A DNA stretch of 25,618 nucleotides, taken from positions 1 to 25,618 of the IMG/VR virus record IMGVR_UViG_3300048924_000110, one strand, 5' to 3'. How positions within the stretch are numbered: the first letter of the stretch is position 1; every line of letters begins with the position of its first letter. The notes under the pieces were generated by a model that saw nothing but the letters and a program-made list of their open reading frames with translations, was not told the DNA's origin and did not search any database. A program made the translations under genes and the position numbers. Source of the stretch: a virus. This document shows positions 15,404 through 22,569 of the stretch, in pieces.

Positions 15404-16003
15404 GTGAAAAAATGGTCTTATTTACTTAGCGGAATATTGATTGGTGCAGTTGTTGCTACAGCTGGAAATGCATTTGCGGATCAAGTGAAATCACTGATCG
15501 GGGAAAAGGTAGCAGGTGAATACACCGTTAAGGTAAATGGGAGCTCGTTAACAGAAAATGCAATTGTAGTTGACGGCAAAGCGCATGTTCCTTTGCGTGC
15601 TGTATCTGACTCTCTAGGAGCTGGTATAAAAGTGGATGGAAAGACAATTCAAATTGACACCCAATCCAAGACAGAATCTTCAGTGGAGGAAAAAAACAAT
15701 TCACTAGAAACGCCTAATGGAAATAATAATAATTCGCAGGAAATTATAGATTCTATAAAAAGCTATAGATCGTTTTGGGAAAGATCACTGGATGGTGCCG
15801 AGGAAAGCCAAGTAAAGTTTAACAAAAGAATAGAAGAATTAACGAATCTCCCAGTCAGCAATGATCCGATTACTCAGGAAAATAGAAAAAAATCGTTAGC
15901 TCATGCACGAGAAATGATAGAAGAAAATAACAAAAAAATTGCTGAATACAAAGCAAAGATTGCTGAGATAGACGCCCAGCTTGCAGCTAAATTAAATAAA
16001 TAA
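15404..16003 (+). CDS. secreted stalk-domain protein with coiled-coil tail
   Basis: A 199-residue protein with a GTG start after GGGGGA (15391-15396). Residues 1-25 are a signal peptide (KK start, hydrophobic core, AFA cleavage site). Residues about 38-86 (EYTVKVNGSSLTENAIVVDG, then HVPLRAVSDSLGAGIKVD) are a copper-amine-oxidase-like N-terminal 'stalk' domain, common in secreted Paenibacillus proteins. An Asn-rich linker follows, then a coiled coil from about 150 to the end. It may be an exported cell-wall protein made by the lysogen or a virion-associated cell-wall binder. It is followed by its own terminator. The endolysin carries a related domain. Confidence 0.7.
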   Translation: MKKWSYLLSGILIGAVVATAGNAFADQVKSLIGEKVAGEYTVKVNGSSLTENAIVVDGKAHVPLRAVSDSLGAGIKVDGKTIQIDTQSKTESSVEEKNNSLETPNGNNNNSQEIIDSIKSYRSFWERSLDGAEESQVKFNKRIEELTNLPVSNDPITQENRKKSLAHAREMIEENNKKIAEYKAKIAEIDAQLAAKLNK

Positions 16004-16008
16004 TCACT

Positions 16009-16034
16009 AAGGACTCTCATACGGGGGTCCTTTT
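16009..16034 (+). terminator. intrinsic terminator
   Basis: AAGGACTCTC-ATAC-GGGGGTCCTT, a ten-pair stem with two G-T pairs, followed by a short T run, 5 bases after the stop of the stalk-domain gene. Confidence 0.75.
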
Positions 16035-16057
16035 ATTATGCCCAAAGGGGTGAAACT

Positions 16058-17557
16058 ATGGCGGTCACAAAACAATTGAAGATCGGTAACGGTGGTGCCA
16101 ACTATAACACGGCAGAGGCCACGCTCAAGCGTCAAATTGCACAGAACCAATCCAACATAGCTAACAACTCCGCTTATAAGCAGAACGAGACACAGCGCGC
16201 CTTGCAGGTCATACAGCAACGGCAGGATGCTGGTTTTGATACATCGGCACAGCAGAAATACCTGACCACCAACTTGGGATATAAGGCACCTACTACTACG
16301 CAGGCACAGCCAACAGCAGCGCCATTCAAGCCAATTAACACGACCAGTGCCAACACGCAGCAAGGGTCTGAACTCATGGGCCTGATGAAGCAGATAGCTA
16401 CTAAACAGTCTACACCGTTCAGCTATGACGTTAACAGCGATCCAGAATATCAGGCAGCGCTTAAACGTGCTCAAGCGAATATTAAGACTGGTACCAATCA
16501 AAACATGGCGGAAATGAATCGTCGTGGCATCTTGAACAGTACCATTACCACAGACAGAGCGGACGAAATTGCAGCCGATCAAATGGGCCGAGTAGAAACG
16601 GAAGTTGTTCCAGCTTTGGTCAGCCAAGCCTACCAACGTTACCAGAACCAGCAAGCACAGGAACAACAGCAACTGGCTAACATGGGTACACTGGCGCAAA
16701 TGTACCAAAGTGAGGATCAGCGGGCCTTTGGTAATAAGGTCACGGAAGCTGGTGAAACAGGCAACTGGATGCCAGAGGGAGCCCAGGACATCGTTAATAA
16801 CATTCTGTCCCTCAAGCAGCAAGCAGAGGCTAAGGGAGTCACCGCGCAGCAACGGGCACAGTACAGCGCACAGGCTGACGGATTACGAGCGCAGCTCCTT
16901 TCAATGGGGGTTAATCCTAATGCATATGCAGCTAATGTAAACTCTACTACGGCACGTGCAGTCAATCCGGGTATCCGCACTCTGCAAGCTCAACAGCAGG
17001 ATCTAGCGGCACAGGGTCAAGCATTTACGCAGAACCTTCAAACAGCACAGTATAACCAAGGTGTTCGACAGTATGATCAAAACTTTGCTTATCAAGTGGC
17101 GCGGGATGCGATTACAGATAAGCAGTGGCAAGCCGCCTTTGACCGGGATGTTAGCCAGTTCGGTATGAATTATGCTCTACAGAGTTTGCAAGAGCGGAAT
17201 AATACAGCCTACCGTCAGGCTACACTTGCACTTAGCCAAGATGATAACGCAAGACAATGGGCAGATTTGGACTATCGACAGTCAAATCCAAGCGGCGCGT
17301 CTGGTGGTCTGACAGCTAACCAAGTTCTGCAAAGCATGCAAAGCTTATATTCGGTTCCTGTCTATGAAAAAAATGATGACGGGGATAGCGTCAAAGAAGG
17401 AACGAAGATAACCACGGATGCAAGCAAACGACAAGAGATGTTCCAGAATGTTGTTGATGCTGGCCTGAGCGATGCTGAGACACGTCAAATCCTTTCATCA
17501 CTCGGTATGAATAAGAAGGAAATTGATAAATTCAAGAAACTATACTCGGGAAACTGA
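16058..17557 (+). CDS. internal virion (ejection) protein, zero-frame product
   Basis: A 499-residue protein, very rich in Gln, Ala and Asn. Long helical stretches are broken by low-complexity linkers (TTTQAQPTAAPFKPINTTSA at about 78-97). The middle shows repeated helical units (ALKRAQANIKTGTNQNMAEM, AYQRYQNQQAQEQQQLANMG, QNLQTAQYNQGVRQYDQNFA). This is the composition of podoviral internal core proteins that leave with the DNA and line the channel. The ATG follows AAAGGGGTG. The last codons TCG GGA AAC TGA contain a slippery heptamer and a hairpin follows, so a fraction of ribosomes should shift to the -1 frame and add an SLT domain. The ejection role is inferred from composition and position. 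Confidence 0.75.
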   Translation: MAVTKQLKIGNGGANYNTAEATLKRQIAQNQSNIANNSAYKQNETQRALQVIQQRQDAGFDTSAQQKYLTTNLGYKAPTTTQAQPTAAPFKPINTTSANTQQGSELMGLMKQIATKQSTPFSYDVNSDPEYQAALKRAQANIKTGTNQNMAEMNRRGILNSTITTDRADEIAADQMGRVETEVVPALVSQAYQRYQNQQAQEQQQLANMGTLAQMYQSEDQRAFGNKVTEAGETGNWMPEGAQDIVNNILSLKQQAEAKGVTAQQRAQYSAQADGLRAQLLSMGVNPNAYAANVNSTTARAVNPGIRTLQAQQQDLAAQGQAFTQNLQTAQYNQGVRQYDQNFAYQVARDAITDKQWQAAFDRDVSQFGMNYALQSLQERNNTAYRQATLALSQDDNARQWADLDYRQSNPSGASGGLTANQVLQSMQSLYSVPVYEKNDDGDSVKEGTKITTDASKRQEMFQNVVDAGLSDAETRQILSSLGMNKKEIDKFKKLYSGN

Positions 17558-17579
17558 CTAGCCCCGGTGGCTCCGGGGC
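17548..17579 (+). other. programmed -1 ribosomal frameshift site
   Basis: The slippery heptamer G GGA AAC (17548-17554) is in the correct phase (TCG GGA AAC) and is followed at once by the TGA stop of the zero frame. A spacer of 6 bases leads to a 7-bp all-GC hairpin, GCCCCGG-TGGCT-CCGGGGC (17561-17579). Two further A-T pairs could form across one bulged C. Heptamer type, phase, spacer and hairpin all match known -1 frameshift signals. There is no T run, so this is not a terminator. Confidence 0.85.
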
Positions 17580-17937
17580 CTACAAAAACTATTACAAAGC
17601 TACTAAGGATGCTAAGGCTAACCCAAGGAATTATTCTGTTGCATCTAGTGCCATCTCTCAGGCGATTTCCGACGGTGGGTATCCAGCCAACTGGCAGCGA
17701 GCAGTAGAAGAATTAGTAGCGCGAGAGTCTAGTTTTAATTCGAATGCGAAAAATCCAAAGTCCACAGCTAAGGGGTTATTTCAGTTCTTAGACGGTACTC
17801 GTAAAGGGTACGGTCAAGGCATTACAAATTGGAATGATCCCTATCAACAATCAGTTGCAGGATTGAAATACATTAAAGCTAGATACGGAACACCTGAAAA
17901 GGCTCTCGCATTTTGGGATAAAAATAAATGGTATTGA
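17554..17937 (+). CDS. SLT lytic transglycosylase domain, -1 frame extension
   Basis: 127 codons open in the -1 frame from CTG at 17554 to TGA at 17935. The frame is closed upstream by TAA at 17527 and contains no ATG or GTG; the only TTG is near its end. A Pro-Gly-Ser-Gly linker leads to a transglycosylase SLT domain: ELVARESSFNSNAKNPKS with the catalytic Glu in RES, then TAKGLFQFLDGT, then a C-terminal part ending ALAFWDKNKWY. SLT enzymes cleave the MurNAc-GlcNAc bond and in virions open the cell wall during DNA entry. Fusion to the 499-residue protein gives about 626 residues. The domain is seen; expression by frameshift is strongly inferred from the site at 17548-17579. The next gene starts 10 bases after its stop. 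Confidence 0.88.
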   Translation: MTSPGGSGAYKNYYKATKDAKANPRNYSVASSAISQAISDGGYPANWQRAVEELVARESSFNSNAKNPKSTAKGLFQFLDGTRKGYGQGITNWNDPYQQSVAGLKYIKARYGTPEKALAFWDKNKWY

Positions 17938-17947
17938 GGTGGATTAG

Positions 17948-20900
17948 ATGGCAAGCGAATTTGACGCAGTGCGAAATCGAAAAAAACAAGGAGCAGATGC
18001 CAAAGCTAGGGTATTGGCTCGTGCCAGTAATCCCAATGTAGGTGGTGGTAATGCTGAAAGTGAATTCGCGGCTGTGCGAAATCGTACTGCTGATATTTCA
18101 CCTCCTACGTTATTAGACAATGTAAAGAGTGCTCTAACAAGTCCGGGTGTGAAGGACTTTGTTAACAAAGGATTGAACTACGCAGGTCAGGAGATGCAAC
18201 GACAGGCGGCCGAACGTGAGAAAAACCGCCTCAAGTTGCCACCTTCACTTATTATCGGGCCGGGCTTTATTGAGAATTCCACTTTTGCCCAAGCGACTCA
18301 AGGCAATCGGGATGCCATAGGTACGTATAGAGCGGCAACAGGGCAAACAATCAAGCCATTGAGCGCATATGAACAATGGATGGAAGGCATAGATAAAGAT
18401 GTAGAAAGGTTCCCTGCGATTGCACCAGTGAAACCACTAGCACAGGGTATTGCTGGTCTTGTCTTGGACAATAAGCCCGGACAATTTACTACACGTACGT
18501 TTGGACAAATAGGTAGTGCTGTAACAGGCGATAAACCTTACTACGATGTTACAACAGGTAATGCTACAGCGGATAAAGTAGCGGATATAACTGGGGGTAT
18601 TGGTGGTATCGCTGCTTTAGCCATTAACCCTGCTGCTCCTGGTATTCAAGGACAGAACTTAATAACTGGACCACTGGCTGCCGCAGAAGCCGGACTTGCT
18701 ACACGCGCCGGGAATGTACTTACAAATACCATTAGTAGACAAGCCGCTAGAATCCCGGGAGTAAGTGCCGGGACAGCGGAACGTTTTACACGTGGCGCTC
18801 TCAGTGGGGCCGCTGCTGGTGCAGTCGGAAACACAGCAATTGGTATTAACCAGGATCAAACGTCTGGACAGGAGATGCTACACAATGCAGGTTTAGGGGC
18901 AGCTTTTGGAGCAGGCGGCGACTTGCTTATAAGAGGTGTAGGAGCTGGTATTAGCAGAGGAAGAACCAGAGGTGCAACTTTACCAGAAGAGACACTAGCA
19001 TTGCCTCTTGGTCGCGGCGATCAACGCATGGCACAGGCCGGACAGCGTTCTAGCTTAGCGCGTGGAGACGATGCGATTGTAAACCCTACAGACTGGGCTC
19101 CTGAACCGTTAGGGCTTCCAGCTGGTCGTAATTCTACTTTTATTGGTGAGTCTCCATTGCCTGCACAACGTGTGGGCGCTCGTCCTGGTACAAGCCGAGA
19201 ACCTGTACAACGGGTGAGTGAGTCTTCTATTAACCGTCAACAAAACTTTAATATAAACGATCCTGCTGTACCAGAGTTCATGCGCGTAAGGCAAGCGCGT
19301 TTAGATGCTGCTAATGCCAAAGTAGCAAAGGTTGAACAACAACGAATTACACCGGAAGTAGAAGCAGAGGAAATCGTCAGGACCATCCAGCAACCGCGTG
19401 TCAGAGATCGGGTATACAATTACCTTGATGAAGCCGAAAAAGCCGCCAGAGAGCGAATACAGAAGCGTAAGAATAACCTGAACTCTAACCCTCTGCCAGA
19501 GTGGAAAGACTGGTCTATCATTGGTGCTGCTAAGATGGGTAAAGGTACAATAAAATTCGCTGACTGGACCGAAGAAATGGTTAAAGAGGTAGGCGAAAAC
19601 TTCCGTCCGCATGCCGAGAAAACTTATCGCGCAGCCAAAGAGGAACTACGGAAACAGGAACGCCTTGCTACAAAAGAAGGTGAAACTGCTGTAAAGTTCA
19701 ATTCTCAGGATATTGGTGATGCTGATACATTCGCTGCAAAAATTAGCAATAAGGCTTCTAAACGTAGAACAAACTTTTCACAAAAGATAGAGAAGATAAG
19801 ATCGCAATTCGAAGATGATGTTATATCATTAGCTGGTCTAGAAAAGCGCGTAACGGGTCGTGTAGCAAGTGCAGAAGACAGTCTATATAAGAAGGCGAGG
19901 TTGTATAAAGGAGCGCCGGAAAAGGCCCATCAGATCGTTAAACAGCGTCTTGGTCCTGTAATAACAGCGGCAGAAAAAGCAGGGTACACGTCAGATGACC
20001 TTGGCAGATATGCTCTTGCTGTACACGCTAAGGATGTTAATGCCGCCGGGTATAAATCAGGGTTTACAAATAAAGAGATTGAAGCAGTTATAAGTAAGTA
20101 CGAAGGATCTGAAGAAATGGAAACGGCGCGTAAAGCGCTGGTGCAGGTCGGCAAAGACATGATGAAGGAGCTTGTTGATAGTGGTGTAGTCAGTAAGGAA
20201 TTGGCCAGTGTGCTTGATAATCGTTGGGAAAACTATATTCCATTGTTCCGTGCGTTTGACGACACCCCAGAGGCGTTTGCGGGCGGACTGTCGAAGTCCC
20301 TTGCTAATGTCGCTAGTCCGGTCAAGGCATTGAAAGGTTCAAACAAAAAAGTTGTAGATCCGCTTGAAAATATGGTTCGTAACATTTTCCAAACTGTGAA
20401 TGCAGCTGAACGGAATAGGGTTGCTACAGAGATTTCAAAACTTGCTAAAAAAGATGTGGATGGAAACTTTATTCGAAAATTGAAAAAGAATGAACAGGTT
20501 GGACGTAAGAACGTGGTCAACGTCAAAGAGAATGGTGAGAGTGTAAAATATGAGGTGGAGCCAGAAGTATACCGGGCATTAATGAATTTGGACAAAGAAT
20601 CTTCCAGCATGCTTTTGAATGCATTGTCCAAGCCTGCATCACTATTACGGGCTGGCGCCACGCTCACGCCTGAATTTAGTTTGCGGAATCCAATGCGTGA
20701 TATCCTACAAGCTTATGTGGTGAGTAAAAGTGGATTCAATCCCATTACTGATTTTGGCGCAGGGTTGATTCAATCCATTTCAAAGGGGAAACTGTACCAA
20801 GAGTGGATTGAAAACCTTGGAGCGTACGGTAATGTACTGTCTATGGATAGAAACATCCACCGTAAAGCGCTGGAATCGGTACTCAAGGAAAAGCCGAGCA

Positions 20901-22129
20901 AAAAGTTTATCAATATCGTGACAGGCAAAGCATTTATCAATGCGCTTCGCACAATCACGGACATAACAGAATCAGCAACAAAAGTTGGCGAATACCGGGC
21001 AGCTTTACGAAAAGGGGCAACCCCTCAAGAAGCTGCATACCGCGCACGTGATCTTATGGACTTTGCCCGTGCTGGTTCGGGTATACGGCAGGCTAACCGA
21101 GTTGTCGCGTTCTTAAACGCAAATATTCAGGGTAAATCAAAATTGGTTCGGGCCATAAAGGAAAATCCTGTCGGGACTACAGCGAGAATGATAACCGGAG
21201 TAACGATTCCAACGGTCGGATTTTTTATTTCGAATCATTATCTTGCAAATGAAACGCAGCGCCAAACCATAGACGATGCGGCGGAGTGGATGAAAGATAC
21301 ATTTTGGTTATGGGCCGTTCCAGGGACGGATGTAGTCGCCCGAATTCCGAAGCCGTTTGATATTGCTCCTATATTTGCAAATCTACCTGAAAGAGCGTTG
21401 AAGTTTGCTTATGAAAATGATAGAGAAGCTTTTGACGGATTCGCGAAACGGGCATTAAAGGATGCTGCTGTTCCTGCTCAAATAACAGCGTTATGGCCTT
21501 TTATCGAGGGGATGGCGAACTACTCATTTTTCCGTGAAGGCCCAATTATTCCACAACGCGAACAAGGGTTGAAGTATAAAGATCAGTACGATCCAGTTCG
21601 CACAACTGAAACCGCTAAGTTTTTAGCAGGTATATCAAGTGCTGTTACTGGAGACGAGGGCCCGTTAAAAAATTTTTCCTCTCCACGCATAATGGATAAT
21701 ACAATACAAGGGCTTACGGCTGGATTGGGTAATTATGCTACTTCGGCTATAGATTCAATGCTTAAGGGAGTCGGCTTAGTTGATCGTCCTGAAGCACCAG
21801 AAAAACGATTAGAACAATTACCGTTTGCTAAGGCTTTTTTAGTCGACCCTTTGCAAAGCACAAAATCTTCAGAGAAGCTATATGACTTGAAAGATAAGTT
21901 ATCCAGCGATAAGGCTTCTGCCAAACTTAATAAAGAAGATTTTTCGCGTAAACGTGATCTAAAGACGTTGGAGAAAGCGGCGAAAAAACTCAGCGACATA
22001 AACGCTGATATTCGTGAAATCGAAAAAGATAAGACAATGAGCGCGCGTGAAAAGCGTATACGAATCGAACCGCTGTTAAGCGAAAGAAATCAGATTGCTA
22101 GAGATACAATGAAAGGATTTCCTAAATAA
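17948..22129 (+). CDS. large internal virion protein with LPD38-like domain
   Basis: A 1393-residue protein, ATG after GAGGTGG. The N-terminus has a repeated nonamer, SEFDAVRNR (3-11) and SEFAAVRNR (38-46). Residues about 200-330 are Gly/Ala-rich with weakly hydrophobic helices. The centre (about 440-700) is charged and helical. Residues about 900-1060 (SLRNPMRDILQAYVVSK, then FINALRTITDITESATKVGE, then DLMDFARAGSGIRQAN) match the large polyvalent-protein-associated LPD38-type region found in giant phage ejection proteins. A hydrophobic segment lies at about 1078-1095. The C-terminus is coiled coil. It follows the SLT-fusion gene and is likely co-ejected with it. It could be mislabelled a tape measure, but no tail tube genes are present. 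Confidence 0.75.
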   Translation: MASEFDAVRNRKKQGADAKARVLARASNPNVGGGNAESEFAAVRNRTADISPPTLLDNVKSALTSPGVKDFVNKGLNYAGQEMQRQAAEREKNRLKLPPSLIIGPGFIENSTFAQATQGNRDAIGTYRAATGQTIKPLSAYEQWMEGIDKDVERFPAIAPVKPLAQGIAGLVLDNKPGQFTTRTFGQIGSAVTGDKPYYDVTTGNATADKVADITGGIGGIAALAINPAAPGIQGQNLITGPLAAAEAGLATRAGNVLTNTISRQAARIPGVSAGTAERFTRGALSGAAAGAVGNTAIGINQDQTSGQEMLHNAGLGAAFGAGGDLLIRGVGAGISRGRTRGATLPEETLALPLGRGDQRMAQAGQRSSLARGDDAIVNPTDWAPEPLGLPAGRNSTFIGESPLPAQRVGARPGTSREPVQRVSESSINRQQNFNINDPAVPEFMRVRQARLDAANAKVAKVEQQRITPEVEAEEIVRTIQQPRVRDRVYNYLDEAEKAARERIQKRKNNLNSNPLPEWKDWSIIGAAKMGKGTIKFADWTEEMVKEVGENFRPHAEKTYRAAKEELRKQERLATKEGETAVKFNSQDIGDADTFAAKISNKASKRRTNFSQKIEKIRSQFEDDVISLAGLEKRVTGRVASAEDSLYKKARLYKGAPEKAHQIVKQRLGPVITAAEKAGYTSDDLGRYALAVHAKDVNAAGYKSGFTNKEIEAVISKYEGSEEMETARKALVQVGKDMMKELVDSGVVSKELASVLDNRWENYIPLFRAFDDTPEAFAGGLSKSLANVASPVKALKGSNKKVVDPLENMVRNIFQTVNAAERNRVATEISKLAKKDVDGNFIRKLKKNEQVGRKNVVNVKENGESVKYEVEPEVYRALMNLDKESSSMLLNALSKPASLLRAGATLTPEFSLRNPMRDILQAYVVSKSGFNPITDFGAGLIQSISKGKLYQEWIENLGAYGNVLSMDRNIHRKALESVLKEKPSKKFINIVTGKAFINALRTITDITESATKVGEYRAALRKGATPQEAAYRARDLMDFARAGSGIRQANRVVAFLNANIQGKSKLVRAIKENPVGTTARMITGVTIPTVGFFISNHYLANETQRQTIDDAAEWMKDTFWLWAVPGTDVVARIPKPFDIAPIFANLPERALKFAYENDREAFDGFAKRALKDAAVPAQITALWPFIEGMANYSFFREGPIIPQREQGLKYKDQYDPVRTTETAKFLAGISSAVTGDEGPLKNFSSPRIMDNTIQGLTAGLGNYATSAIDSMLKGVGLVDRPEAPEKRLEQLPFAKAFLVDPLQSTKSSEKLYDLKDKLSSDKASAKLNKEDFSRKRDLKTLEKAAKKLSDINADIREIEKDKTMSAREKRIRIEPLLSERNQIARDTMKGFPK

Positions 22130-22181
22130 CCGTTTCTATATTGGAAACGAGTGGTAATGATTACTAACTACACACCTTATT

Positions 22182-22210
22182 AAGGACCCCGATTATCGGT
22201 GGTCCTTTTC
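22182..22210 (+). terminator. intrinsic terminator
   Basis: Arms AAGGACC...GGTCCTT with an inner CCGA/TCGG stem, followed by TTTC. It lies between the large virion protein and the lysis genes. A second small hairpin without a T run (CGTTTC...GAAACG) lies upstream at about 22131-22151. Confidence 0.75.
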
Positions 22211-22227
22211 TTTATGGGGGAAGCGAC

Positions 22228-22569
22228 ATGGAATATATTGAACTGGATGATGATAGCCGTGAATGTGCGGTTTCTCAAGAGTTTTTGAACATGGTTTTAT
22301 GGTTACTAGGCCCGACAGCACGAGACAAGTTTTTATACCCGGCGGTGGACAGCAATGTACGACTTCATAATTTCAGCGGCAGAACAGATCATCAAGAATG
22401 GGCTTTCACTGTCGACGGCAGCCGGAATAATATTTTTGATCCTAAAGCAAAAGAAAGTGAAAAGACTGCTTCGGAAGTGGCTTCCTTGGCTGCTGACGGA
22501 GGAACAAGATATACGAATGATGCGGATGGAGTCCAAGATAGATTTAATCATGCAGGAGGCCGGGATTGA
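22228..22569 (+). CDS. hypothetical protein overlapping the holin-like gene
   Basis: A reading frame of 113 residues with a good start: GGGGGAAG then ATG. The first about 42 residues (MEYIELDDDSRECAVSQEFL, then MVLWLLGPTARDKF) lie before the next gene and look like real protein. The remainder overlaps the holin-like frame by 215 bases and has a composition typical of an out-of-frame shadow. Either the two genes overlap widely or a stop has been lost. No family is recognised; the position suggests a lysis-cassette accessory gene. Confidence 0.45.
   Translation: MEYIELDDDSRECAVSQEFLNMVLWLLGPTARDKFLYPAVDSNVRLHNFSGRTDHQEWAFTVDGSRNNIFDPKAKESEKTASEVASLAADGGTRYTNDADGVQDRFNHAGGRD

Noticed and set aside
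16007-16852. 281-codon open frame on the - strand
   Set aside because: Antisense to the Gln/Ala-rich ejection protein, whose codon bias creates long antisense frames. No start signals or domains.
17561-17579. GC hairpin read as a terminator
   Set aside because: No T run follows (CCTACAAAAAC), and the frame continues into a full SLT domain. Its spacing from GGGAAAC fits a frameshift stimulator instead.
17558-17937. SLT region as a pseudogene remnant
   Set aside because: The -1 frame is undamaged, keeps the catalytic Glu and conserved motifs, and is joined by a well-formed frameshift signal. Decay would not preserve this.
17948-22129. tape measure protein
   Set aside because: No tail tube, tail chaperone or baseplate genes are present, and the LPD38-like region and position fit an ejection protein of a short-tailed phage.
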